From Amia ocellicauda (Eukaryota > Chordata > Actinopteri > Amiiformes > Amiidae): a DNA stretch of 64,000 nt. A program made the translations under genes and the position numbers. How positions within the stretch are numbered: position 1 is the stretch's first letter; each line of letters begins with the position of its first letter. The notes under the pieces were generated by a model. It worked only from the letters and a program-made list of their open reading frames with translations, ran no database searches and had not been told where the DNA came from. Of this stretch, positions 46,801 through 57,713 are shown piece after piece. The stretch lies in contig NC_089858.1 in assembly GCF_036373705.1 (NCBI RefSeq), positions 14,565,249-14,629,248 of the forward strand, written 5' to 3'.

Positions 46801-49800
46801 AACATCATTGCAGATCCTGCCACTTTCAGCATGAGTACATAAATAGACATGCATTTTCCGTAGGTCTTTGGAATTTATATAATTTTCACAAAAAGTAGGT
46901 CAATCCTAAAAAGAGCTTTAAGGCTTATACATTTTTAAAAATGACTGCTCTATTTTGATCCCAGTTCATAAAACAAAACAAATAAAAATGACAGAATATG
47001 CATCACAAGCTAAAATGACTTTGTTCATGTGGACTCTTAAATTTCCAGTACTGCGAAACAAAGCCTATGGCTTTTGTGCAAGTATTTCCCCCAACAGCAG
47101 AAACTCATTTGAGCAGCACAATGGCACACAGCAAAAACACTGAGGGAACTGAAGGAGCAGCACTTAAGAGACTCACCAATAATTCCTGCTGCCCACGCAG
47201 TTGTTCAGCCATCTACAGTGATGATCGAAACTGGCAACACACTTGTTACAGGCACTGCAGTGCTTGGATTTAGGACTCCTTTGAAACGACACACATTAGA
47301 ACAGAGAAAGCATTACACAGGGGAACAGGAAGCAAAATGAGAAACCAACACAAAAGGGAAGGTAACTGTGTTTGTAAACAGGGCACTGCATTAGGAGATA
47401 ATTTGCTGATCATTAGCCAATATCAAGCAAATGAGCACGATGGAGCATTTCTAACCTCTCTTATGACACAGAAAAACAGCAACACAAACTTCACCATTCT
47501 ACCATTCAGGTATGTATGTAGTAGAAGGTAAATAGTTTATTTTGGCATAGACTCGCTTGACTAAGGGAACGATGACCTGGGCATGAGGACAAGGCTACCA
47601 GAAACTTGGCACTAGCTGGAATGAGCCAAGGAGCTGCTCCAGCACATGCCTTTTCCCAGCATTCATCGTTTTGCCTTCGGGAAGAATCAACCACAATGGA
47701 TTTGAAAGGAAATAATCAAGATGTGCTTTAAGTGTCTTGACCACACTGTGCTTTAAGCTGTCTTGACAACACTGCACCAAGCTACCTTCAGTCACTCGTC
47801 TCTCCATACATCCCCTCCAGACCACTGCGCTCCTCCAGTGCCAGAAGGCTAGCTCTTCCTCCTCTCAACTCTCCTTCCTCCAGAGCCCACTCCTTCTCAT
47901 CCCTGGCCCCTAAGTGGTGGAATGACCTGCCCACCGAAGTCAAAACAGCAGAGTCCTTGACCTCATTCCGGCGCTTACTCAAGACACATCTCTTCCGACA
48001 GCACTTGTATTAGTCCTCTATCCCTGCTAGATAGCACTTCAGCTTATTATGCTCCTCGCGTTCTTGATTGTTTTCCTCCTTGCTCCCTTTCCCGTAGCCC
48101 TAGTCTGTAACCCTACATCTTGACAGCACTTAGCTTTCACCGTCCAGGATGTAGGAAGTCTCTTACTGTACTTGTGTAAATTGTAATTGGAATTTGTAAA
48201 ATGTATTATTTTGAATTGCTATGTTTTAGCTAAGTTGAATTTGTAATGATTGATGCCTTGTACTTCTCTGTATTTTTGCACTTATGTTGTAAGTCGCCCT
48301 GGATAAGGGCGTCTGCCAAGAAATAAAAATAATAATAAGTGTAGACTTTCATCTTTAATTTTAGGGTACTTACATCCAAATTGGGTGAACAGTGTAGGAA
48401 TTACACCCATTTGTATGTGGTCCCCCAAATTTTAGTGGGACCACATATACATAATCATGAATTTAACTGTGAGTTTCAATCCTTTGCAGTTAATGACTGC
48501 CTGAAGTCTGGAACCCATAGACATCACCAGATGCTGGGTTTCTTCCCTGGTGATGCTCTGCCAGGCCTGCACTGCAGCTGTCTTTAGTTCCTGCTTGTAC
48601 TTGGGGTGTTTTGCCTTCAGTTTTGCCTTAGAAATCAAAACAAACCAACCAGACAGATAGCAAAAATATTAGGTTTGGCCAAATCAACTATTTGGTACAT
48701 TCTTAAAAAGAAAGAACGTACTGGTGAGCTCATGAACACCAAAAGGCCTGGAAGACCATGGAAAACAACTGTGGTGGATTACAGAAGAATTATTTCCCTG
48801 GTGAAGAAAAACCCCTTCACAACATTTGGCTAGATCAATAATACCCTCCAGGAGGTAGGCGTATCTGTGTCAAAGTCAACAATCAAGAGAAGACTTCACC
48901 AGAGTAAATACAGAGGGTTTACCACAAGATGTAAACCACTGGTAAGCCCCAAAAACAGGAGGCCAGATTAGAGTTTGCCAAAAAACATCTAAAGAACCCT
49001 GTACAGTTCTGGAACAACATCCTATGGACAGAGGAGACAAATATCAACTTGTACCAGAATGATGGGAAGAGAAGAGTATGGAGAAGGGAAGGAACTGCTC
49101 ATGATCTGAAGCATACCACCTCATCTGTGAAGCGTCTTATGGCATGGGCATGTACGGCTGCCAAGGGAACTGGTTCCCTTGTATTTATTGATGATGTGAC
49201 TGCTGACAAAAGCAGCAGGATGAATTCTGAAGTTTTCTGGGCTATATTATCTGCTCAGATTCAGACAAATGCTTAAAAACTCATTGGACGGAGCTTCACA
49301 GTGCAGATGGACAATGACTCGAAGCAAACTGCGAAAGCAACCCAAGAAGTGGAATGTTCTGCAGTGGCCAAGTCAATCACCTGACCTGAATCCAATTGAG
49401 CAGCATTTCTCTTGCTGAAGGCAAAACTGAAGGCTGTACACCCAATAACAAGCAGGAACTAAAGACAGCTGCAGTGCAGTCCTGGCAGAGCATCACCAGG
49501 GAAGAAACCCAGCATCTGGTGATGTCTATGGGTTCCAGACTTCAGACAGTCATTGACTGCAAAGGATTGCAACCAAGTATTGAAACTCACAATTTAATTC
49601 ATGATTATGTTAGTCTGTCCAATTACTTTTGAGCCCCTAAAATTGGGGGGCCCACATATACAAGTGTGTGTAATTCCTACACTGTTCACTCAATTTGAAT
49701 GTAAGTACCCTCAAATTAAAGATGAAAGTCTACACTTAAAGCACATCTTGATGGTTTCCTTTCAAATCCATTGTGGTGGCATTCAAATATTTATGAACTT

Positions 49801-51221
49801 AACTGTATATTATATCTTCTGACCTGCGACTCACTATGTTTGCTCATATATTACAATGTACAAAATAAATAAGTAGGCAAAAAGAAAAGATGCAATGGCA
49901 GAGGGAAGGGACCAGTGCCATTGGGAGTAAGGCTCGTTGTCTTCCTGCTACTCACACATCCACCTCACAGAGGTAGCAGTGGCAGTTCTCGATGACGTGG
50001 GCGTGCTTGCTGCGATCAAAGGCTGGCACGGGGCCTCGGTAGCTCTTCGCTCGAACGTTGCGATCAGCGGGGTCAATGGAGACGGCCGTCAGATGGACAC
50101 AGAGATGACAAACAAACATCACGCCAGTACACTGGACACCGCCAAGTCAAGGATGGGCTAACGATGCAAAACAGGTCTGCCATCTGCACAGCTCCTGTTC
50201 ACCTTACTAACCTGACTGTCCTTTTTATAGTGCAATGCAATAGCAGCGATCTGTTACCTTTGATGTCAGTCTTCCAGCCCCCTGCAGAGCCGCCTCGCTC
50301 TGCTGAGCACACAGGCAGTGCTGCCAGACTCCACAGGCCAGCCCTGCGCCACCTGCCCCGTGTCTCAGTGCTGGCTGCACACCTCTCTTTGAAGTGAGCC
50401 TGCAGAACGGACTGCAGCTCAGAGAGAGAGTTGTGTTGCAGCACAAATACTCACACTCATTTTGCCTTTTGATAATTGAAAATCGAATTACAATAAATAA
50501 ACAATTAGAGTAATACATTCTGAATTTGGCAAATGTATTTTGAATATATACTAATAACACAACATTGGAATATGACACATACTTCTTCACAGCTCTGTAG
50601 TGTTAATTCAGAGTCACACTGTGATGGAAACAAAGTGCTCAGTGAAACTTTTGCCTAAACCACTCTCCCTAATGAAAAGGCAAGAGGGCAGCAGGGAACA
50701 GAGAAAACAAGGTAAAGGACAGAGGAGAACAGTGCAAAGGTTACATTAAGAGTTGAATGGAGTACAGGTGAAGGACAGAGTAAAGATGAAGGAATAATTG
50801 CAGTTGTTACTTCATTGTACTAGGATGCTTACTGTATTTTGTACTACTGTACTTTTGTAATGCTAATGTAATCCTTTTTGTGTAAACTGTAAGTCGCCCT
50901 GGATAAGGGCATCTGCTATGAATTGAATAATAATAATTACAATAATAATACAGGTAAATAAGAGTATAGGTGAAGTACACCTGTGGACAGAGTGAAGGAT
51001 ACAATATAGCCGGCAGGGATCCAGTGCGAAGGCAGCAGGGGGACAAAGATGCCGAAGCCAATGACGGCGAAGTAGAGGTAGAGCAGCCAGGCCAGCAGCT
51101 GGAAGGGGTGGGGGGGCCAACTCCAGCCGTTGGTGCGTGAGCACTGGGGGAGCTCCGGCCGTGAGGGGCCATCCTCCTTCTCGGGGGCCGTGCGGTTGGG
51201 GTTCTTGTTGCAGACATTCAT
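36408..51221 (-). CDS. zdhhc1: ZDHHC1: DHHC-type protein S-palmitoyltransferase
   Basis: Coding exons, minus strand: 51003-51221, 49956-50131, 47177-47278, 46024-46148, 45543-45698, 43259-43380, 40316-40401, 37495-37606, 37191-37293, 36408-36904; all GT-AG, phases consistent, 565 aa. It is a multi-pass membrane enzyme that transfers palmitate from palmitoyl-CoA to cysteines of target proteins. Predicted membrane segments are at about 40-64, 70-92, 168-192 and 230-254. The Cys-rich domain (about 123-159) contains the catalytic DHHC at 150-153 and the [10 protein letters not shown] block. The usual TTxE motif after the fourth segment reads STYE (265-268). Diagnostic matches to ZDHHC1, recalled from memory, include MNVCNK at the N-terminus, [20 protein letters not shown] and HIYLMW-x-x-L. 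The tail is long, with a KKKKK stretch at about 367 and a Ser/Pro/Arg-rich last exon; human ZDHHC1 is about 485 aa. The start ATG is the first codon after an acceptor, so the 5' UTR is spliced. ZDHHC1 has been linked to STING signalling in mammals. Identity is firm. Confidence 0.95.
37607..40315. other. zdhhc1 intron 7
   Basis: 2.7 kb between coding exons 7 and 8. No exon-like or repeat feature is recognised; the open frames here have no family resemblance. Confidence 0.5.
40402..43258. other. zdhhc1 intron 6
   Basis: 2.9 kb between coding exons 6 and 7 with no recognisable mobile element or coding sequence. Confidence 0.5.
43436..43806. repeat. CA and GT/AT microsatellites in zdhhc1 intron 5
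   Basis: A CA array at 43436-43460, and a GT run passing directly into a long AT run at 43751-43806. The sequence between them is unremarkable. Confidence 0.9.
44985..45160 (+). mobile_element. tRNA-type SINE with L2 tail
   Basis: The head contains GCAGCGGTTAGTGTGCACTG (A-box region) and a good B box GGTTCAATCCC at about 45024-45034. The tail is GTAAGTTGCCCTGGATAAGG near 45122. It is the same family as the SINE at 17430-17634 but with a shorter body. It lies in zdhhc1 intron 5. Confidence 0.75.
45305..45490. repeat. possible miniature element
   Basis: Words such as GCTGGGCAGCCTGGTCCCAG at the left and CAAACCCTGCTGGGCCA at the right are of the kind found at the ends of short fish inverted-repeat elements. 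The pairing is poor and no duplication is visible. It lies about 50 bases from the donor of zdhhc1 coding exon 5. Confidence 0.3.
47690..49805 (+). mobile_element. foldback Tc1-like transposon interrupted by an L2 LINE
   Basis: The right end (49410-49805) and the left end (47690-47747 plus 48335-48640) are inverted copies of each other over several hundred bases. They include not only the terminal repeat but also the last codons of the transposase ([31 protein letters not shown]), which therefore appear on both strands. The plus-strand transposase remnant between them (48650-49400) begins inside the first helix-turn-helix ([20 protein letters not shown]) and has stops and frame changes. An L2 fragment splits the left arm. 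The element lies in zdhhc1 intron 2 and ends about 150 bases from coding exon 2. Confidence 0.8.
47748..48335 (+). mobile_element. 5'-truncated L2 LINE
   Basis: In plus-strand frames this encodes the C-terminal end of the L2 ORF2 ([20 protein letters not shown], then [12 protein letters not shown]), followed by a 3' UTR, the tail GTAAGTCGCCCTGGATAAGG at 48290 and an AAT-type end. It is closely similar to the C-terminus of the minus-strand LINE at 53.4-56.3 kb. It sits within the left arm of the Tc1-like element; AAGTGT occurs on both sides of the insertion and may be a short duplication. Confidence 0.85.
50810..50955 (+). mobile_element. L2 LINE 3' fragment
   Basis: A T-rich 3' UTR, the tail GTAAGTCGCCCTGGATAAGG at 50889 and AAT repeats. 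It ends about 50 bases from the donor of zdhhc1 coding exon 1. Confidence 0.75.
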
Positions 51222-52180
51222 CTGGAGGAGAGCGGCCCAAACACCCTTTAACGAGAACTGCAGTCGGGCCGTTCTGCTGCCCCTGTCTCTGCACATACTA
51301 CACTTCTGAGGACTGCTAGCAAGGCAACCCAAGCATGAACTATGACCAACAAAGCCTTGCACAGCATATACACTTTGGCATACAGAAAAGTGTCACTAGT
51401 TTACAGTTTAGCTACAACTTACTAATAAGGACATGAAATGCTTTTTTATACTTTTCTGGCTTTTCAAGACATGGTTTATGTCTAGTGCAGTATATTCCTG
51501 CCCAGGAGTTTGTAAGGCAACTACTCTGGTGCCATTGGTTGTTTTCAGCACCCTGCTGTAGTTTCATATTCAATCTCAATCTCTCTGTACACAACCCAGG
51601 CTTCAGAATCAAACACACAGCAGCCAAACCCCAGCCTGTACAAGCTATTGCACCATGTCTGCCACACTTGTGTGTGTCCTGCCAAATGGTACATCAAAAT
51701 TAAAAATGAAACATTCCTAATTTCACAGTGTGCAGTAAGCATACAGTATTATTTCACTGGTATCAACACATGCAGCACGGGGTCTATGAACTCAAACAGT
51801 GACTTACTGGCTCGTCATGTCTGTCTAAACTTGATTTATAGTGCATACAAAACCGACTACATCATTTGGCATTTTAGGGCAGGAAATAATGTAAGGGGAG
51901 TAATATAGTACTTTCCAATAAAATCCTAAACGTTTCAACATGGGTCTTTTGGGGAAGCATAGCTACAGCTTTTAAATAAGCCAAGCATCATGATTATGAT
52001 GACAACAGAGTCGAGCCCAGCTTTTCTAAGCGCTTCTATGTGTATACGCGTTGTTGATGTGCTAAAATCATTTAAAAGGCTAGGTTGCATTTCCACTGAA
52101 TCCTAGCCATTACTGTGAATACGTATATTACAGTTGTTACATAGTAACCTAGAGAAAAGCACGATGATCAAGTTGCTCAC

Positions 52181-52440
52181 CTTTCAATGCGCTGGGTGCT
52201 GTATTGGCGGAGGTGTGGGCAGAAAGCGCATCCCGGTCCAAGACATCTCAGAGGCACACCGACCAGAACCGACCTCTGCTCTTTCCACTGCCCGAGTCCT
52301 TTCTTCCTCACATCCACCCCGTCTCTGTCCCGGTCCACTCCGCTGCCCTTAACTACCGCTGATCTCCCTTAACTTTTCAAAAGAGCCTGTCTTCTGCATG
52401 TCCTAGCCTAGGAAAGCATGCTCTCTGAGCCGGGCCGGGG
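52181..52440 (-). other. candidate zdhhc1 noncoding first exon and promoter
   Basis: A strong minus-strand donor (GAAAG|GTGAGCAAC) lies at 52181/52180, and the next acceptor downstream is the one directly before the zdhhc1 ATG at 51221. The segment contains a 20-codon upstream ORF (52246 to 52184) that closes before the junction. A GC box-like GGGCCGGGGGGCGGGC lies at about 52433-52448 and could mark the core promoter. The 5' boundary is not determined. Confidence 0.45.
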
Positions 52441-53240
52441 GGCGGGCTGTCCACGACAAACACTGAAGACCTCTCAGCATCCTAAATGCTGTCCTAGTTG
52501 CTATATAAGAGGTATATTTTATTGCGTTATTATTATGTTTTAAATCATGACATTGGACGTCTTTTCATAACACACAGCGAATCTTAACTCATCCCGGTGA
52601 ACCCCAGCCAATGTGCCCACGGAGAAAATGTTAGTAAAACGATGTCTCTCCTCTTGCTTGGCGGTCGTGGCGGATGCGGGCGGCACACACTTACTGTTGT
52701 GACTGAATTAAACAGGGCGTCCCTAGTTACTAAGACCACAACAATGCAACTGCATTTCCTCTTCGTGGATATACTGGCTATGCAGGCTATATATTAAAAA
52801 CCAATCAGATGTGTACGTTTGATAAATAATCTGCTCGGACAACACAGCAGTCTCGGAAAAACATCGGCGTGTTGTTTATTAATATCTCAGCCTCCCAAAG
52901 GACGCGGCGCCTGCGTTGTTGTTGTTGCTGCTCAATAAAATCCGAAATCAAACTCCGATTATACGAGATGAAACGCTCAGGGCTCCCCTGTCTCCGGTGC
53001 GTCCTTTCGACTCCCGCAGACACACATGTCAAAGACACACTGGTTCCCCTCTCATCACGCAGCCCGCGCCTCCGCCGCGTCCGGCCTCAGACTGCAGCTC
53101 CCATCCGCGGCCCTGTCGCCCTGGAAACAGCCCGGCCGCTTCCTCCCAGGGAGCCCCGCGCTCCGGCCAGTACGGCAGGGGCTAAGGGCCAAACGCAGGA
53201 GCGAGCCGAGAAACCCGCGGATTCAATAGGATCATGAGTT
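52440..53240. promoter_or_regulatory. CpG-rich region upstream of zdhhc1
   Basis: The part at 52900-53230 is rich in G, C and undepleted CpG compared with its AT-rich surroundings, as in a CpG-island promoter. Open frames across it show no family resemblance. It may serve zdhhc1 (minus) or an unannotated divergent transcript. Confidence 0.4.
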
Positions 53241-53387
53241 CCTGCGATCAACTAGGAAAATAATCGAACTGTAAAACGTTAACATGGTTAACAAGGTGAA
53301 CTGCTGAAATATACTTACCGATTCAATTTTAACTGTATGTGATTCCACTCTTTTATTCTCTGGATAGGCTATGTATTATTTTTTATG

Positions 53388-53388
53388 A

Positions 53389-53440
<52 letters not shown>
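53388..53440. repeat. (ATT)n microsatellite at an L2 tail
   Basis: About 17 ATT units at the 3' end of the minus-strand L2 element, evidently grown from its AAT-type tail. Confidence 0.9.
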
Positions 53441-56305
53441 TATTGGCACACGCCCTTATCCAGGGCGACTTACAACATAAGTGTAAAACAAAGTGCAAAA
53501 ATACAGTTAAGTAAAGGCATCAAACATTACAAATTCAATTTACATAAAACAAAGCAATTCAAAATATAATACATTTTACAACTTACAATTTACACAGGCA
53601 AGTACAGTAAGTGAGGTCATACATCCTGGACAGTGCTGTCAAGATGTAGGGTCACAGTCAAGGGCTACGTACGGGAAAGGGAGCAAGGAGGAAAACAATC
53701 AAAAACGCAAGAAGCATAATAAAACTCTGTGAAGTGCTATCTAACGGGGATTAAAAGGACTAATATTATAGGTACTGTCTGAAAAGATGCGTCTTGAGTA
53801 AGCGCCGGAAGGAGGTCAGGGACTCTGCTGTTTTGACTACGGTGGGAAGGTCGTTCCACCATTTAGGGGCCAGGGATGAGAAGGAGCGGCTCTGGAGGAA
53901 GGAGAGTGGAGAGGAGGTAGAGTTAGTCTTCTGGCACTGGAGGAGCGCAGTGGTCTGGAGGGGATGTATGGAGAGACAAGTGTCTGAAGCTAACTTGGTG
54001 CAGTGTGGTCGAGACAGCGGTAGGTGAGGGTCAATGTCTTGAACTGAATGCGTGCTGGTATTGGGAGCCATTGGAGGGAGCGGAGCAGTGGAGTAGCGTG
54101 TGCGAATCGGGGCAGAGAGAATATCAGACGAGCCGCAGAGTTCTGGATGAGCTGGAGCGGCGGGTAGTAGTTGCAGGCAGGCCGGCCAGGAGGAAGTTGC
54201 AGTAGTCCAGGCGGGAGAGGACCAGTGACTGGATGAGTCGAGTAGTCGGTGAGGAAGGACGGATTCGGCGTATGTTGCTCAGGAAGAATCTACAGGTGCG
54301 TGTCAGCGTGGTGATGTGCTGGGTGTAGGAGAGCGCAGGATCGAGGATGACTCCTTGATTTTTAGTGGAAGAAGAAGGAGAGAGTGTGGTGGATTCCAAG
54401 GGGATCGAGATGGAGAGATCAGCAGAAGGTGAGGAAGAGTGGGGGAAAAACAGGAGATCCGATTTGGAGAGGTTGAGCTTGAGGTGGTGCGAGTGCATCC
54501 AGGCGGAGATAGCAGACAAGCAGGAAGAGATATGAGAGGGGATGAGAGGGTCAGAAGAGGGAAAAGACAGGAAGATCTGGGCATCATCAACATAGAAGTG
54601 GTAGGAGAAACCATAGGATGCAATGAGGGGGCCCAGGGAGCGAGTGTAGAGAGAGAACAGGAGGGGGCCCAGGACGGAGCCTTGGGGAATGACTGTGAGG
54701 AGAGGTTGGGGGGTGGATGAGGAGCCTCGCCATGTTACTTGGTAGGTCCGGTCACTGTGGTAGGAGGAGAACCAGGTGCGAGCAGTCCAAGAGATTCCAA
54801 GGTCAGCAAGGCAGGAGAGGAGGATGGAGTGATCACCGGTGTCAAATGCTGCGGAGAGGTCAAGGAGAATGAGGACTGAGGAGAGGGAGGCCGCCCAAAC
54901 ACAGCTGAGGGAGTCAGTGACTGCCAGGAGAGCCATCTCAGTGGAGTGAGCTGTGCGGAAGCCGGATTGCAGAGGATCAAGGAGTGAGTTGGGACAGAAA
55001 GTCAGAGAGCTCACGGAGGACCTCCCACTTGAGAGTCTTTGAGAGGAAGGGGAGTAGGGAGACAGTGCTCTCGGAGACAGGAGACAGGAAGACAGGAAGA
55101 GACAGGAAGGTTCTGAGGAGAGGTGGCGTCAAGGGTTGGTTTCTTGAGGAGTGGGATGACAGCAGCTTGTTTAAATGCAGAGGGGAAACTGACAGAGAGG
55201 AGTGACGAGTTGAGGAGGGAGGAGATGAAGGGGAGAAGATCAGGAGCGGTCGCTTGAAGTAGGCGAGAAGGGAGAGGGTCCAGGGCACATGTTGTAGGTT
55301 TGTGACATAGGAGGAGAGCGGAAACTTCAGCATCTGAGAGAGGTGAGAATAAAGAAAAGGAAGCTTGATCAGTGGGAGGTTTGGGTGTGATGGGAGAGGA
55401 GGGGGGACCGTTGAAGAGCCTGTAGATGTCTGCAATATTGGAGGAGAAGAAGGAGGCGCAATCATCAGCAGGGAGAGATGAGGGAGGAGGAGGGGGAGGG
55501 GGGGCAAGGAGGGAGGAGAAGGTGGAGAAGAGTTTGCGGGGGTTGTTGACTGTGGATTCGAAGAGTGATTGGAAGTAAGACTTCTTGGCTGAGGTGAGTG
55601 ACGAGGAGAATATAGACAGTAGAGAGCGGTAGACTTCGAGGGCAGCTGGGAGGTTGGTCCTTTTCCAATTCCGTTCGGCGGCACGCAGACTAGTTCGGGT
55701 TGAGCGTAGAACAGCAGATTTAAAAAACAAAATTAAAATCAATTCTTAAAATCACTTAAAATTTTTAAAATCTTTGTGATTTAACAAAACAAAATACTAA
55801 ACTTCAAATAAACAAGTGCACAAAACGACAAAACAAACGTGATTAAAGCAAACTGCTAACCAACATAAAAGTCAAATACATTGAAAATAACTGAAAATGC
55901 ACTGGACAAAATAAAGAAACAATTAAAAAGGAAAAAAAATAAGAAACAAACCAAAACGGTCCAATGCATTTAAAATTATATCCAAAACGGTCAATGTATT
56001 TGACAAATAAATAGAACAAAACTAAACCAATAAGAAGGGGAGAGCAGGAGCTCTGTTCCTCCTCCATGCCCGGTAAGACGAGGGGAGTGGGACAGGATGA
56101 ACAGAGAGGATAGGGCAGCAGGGGTGGTAGAGTTGTCTGGGGAGATCCATGTCTCGATGAGAGCGAGGAAATCCAGAGACTGGTGGGAGGCGAAGGCGGA
56201 GATTAAGTCGGCTTTGTTAGAAGGTGAGTGGCAGTTCCACAGGCCACCAGAGAGTGGAGTACAGGGGAGGGAGGAGGAGGGGAGGCAGAGAGATAGATTA
56301 ATCAA
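53441..56305 (-). mobile_element. L2-clade LINE with damaged ORF2
   Basis: The 3' tail (complement of CGCCCTTATCCAGGGCGACT) lies at about 53450. ORF2 is read on the minus strand across three frames: 56305 to about 56030 (start of the APE-type endonuclease: GLWNCHSPSNKADLISAF, ALIETWIS), 55742-55011 (pre-RT region with LFSTFSSLLAPPPPPP, then SAFKQAAVIPLLKK), 55014-54124 (reverse transcriptase: LILLDLSAAFDT, PQGSVLGPLLFSLY, FYVDDAQIFLSF with the catalytic DD) and 54071-53766 (C-terminus). Most of the endonuclease is missing; an AT-rich stretch of about 290 bases stands in its place. Frameshifts lie near 55010-55090 and 54100. Confidence 0.9.
54124..55014 (-). pseudogene. L2 LINE reverse transcriptase, longest open frame
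   Basis: A 296-codon frame containing RT palm motifs A (LILLDLSAAFDT), B (PQGSVLGPLLF) and C (FYVDDAQIF). It is open throughout, which suggests a fairly recent copy, but it is cut off from the upstream and downstream parts of ORF2 by frameshifts, so it is not expected to be functional. Confidence 0.9.
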
Positions 56306-57660
56306 AGTAATACTATAGGTTAGGTGTAGTATATCCGTACAGTATATACAGTAGTTGTGTTATAATATCAGATATGTTCATGTTAGTACGTTACTATAAG
56401 TATATGTAAGTATTATTACATTATTATTACTATTGTGTACATACAGTGTATATGAAAATAAAATTATTATGTAAAATATAGAGAATAAAACAAAGAAAAC
56501 AATACAAACATGTTAAAACAGTCAGATTAAGAAAGCCATTGTGTAAAAATGTGATGTAAGTCTTAACTTAACTTAACTTAACATAGTCAGCGAGGGTGCA
56601 TCTATAATAAAACATGGCAATGGATCATGATAAAATCATGGTAAAAATAAAATAATGGTATAATCATGGTACAAAGTAGTCATTTGTGCTAAATTATTGT
56701 AAAACCAAGGTAAACATGGTAAAAAATGTTTTACAATATTCTTAAAAACATACAATCAAGGTTAAAACATGGTAAAATCATGGAGGAAATATAGTAAAAT
56801 CATAGCGTAAAGTGTACCATGGTAAAATACACATACACATAGACCATATGGGACAAAGATTGCACTCTTGTCCCATAAGACATGCCCCTTGTCCCCTACA
56901 AACGCCCCTGCTTTTTCCAGAGGCCTGGCGCTGGGGCTGGATTTAAATTTGCATCATTCATTCAATTTAAATCACATATTGCTGGTTCATAGCTCGTTAG
57001 AAGGAAGCTATTAACAGGTGTCTATATCCTTTCATGTCTATATCTGTATCTCTTTCATGTCTCCCTTTCCCTATACCCCAATCATCAGTAATGTGCACAG
57101 GACATTAAGAGCACAGGCCCATTTTTTACTTCAGTGGGCCAGTCGTCCCGTTTGGATTCACAGACCGCACTTCCCCGGCAAACCGCCACCACCCGGACCG
57201 CACTCCGCCACCCCCGATTAAGAGGGCAGGGGCTCGGCGGGGTGGGGGCCATTTGGCTGTGAAATATTCAAGATTTTGGAAGAGAACATTATACTGCATC
57301 TCCACATATGCAGGCTAAAAATTATGTTTATTAAGATGGTTGTAAGACAAGTGAATGCTGATCATTTGCTCTTTGATGTGGTTATCAGGCAGTAAGCAGG
57401 TCTTTCCAGTTGGTGTCAGTGTTGTTCCAGTTTTAGAAAACGTTTATGTGAAACAGCTTCAATGTTGGTAGAAAGTAAAATTGACAATCATTATTATTAT
57501 GTCATTACAATCATTAACCACTAGATAGAGTTGGAAGCCACATTCATCCTATGCAGTCAGTGATCTTGATAAATTCTGCAAACGCAGATTTTTTTGTAAA
57601 CTTCTTCCTTCCGACTATCAGTCCAGTTTGATCTGATTTTTCTGTCAGTTTTGAAAGTCA

Positions 57661-57663
<3 letters not shown>

Positions 57664-57712
<49 letters not shown>
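57664..57712. repeat. (AAT)n microsatellite
   Basis: About 16 AAT units followed by a short TG run. No L2 tail is visible beside it. Confidence 0.9.

Positions 57713-57713
<1 letters not shown>

Noticed and set aside
36408..51221. zdhhc11 as the identity of the DHHC gene
   Set aside because: The N-terminus, the [11 protein letters not shown] stretch and HIYLMW match ZDHHC1; ZDHHC11 has a different N-terminus and K-A-K-K before the TTxE motif.
53794..55205. Plus-strand ORFs across 53.8-55.2 kb
   Set aside because: Shadows of the minus-strand L2 reverse transcriptase.
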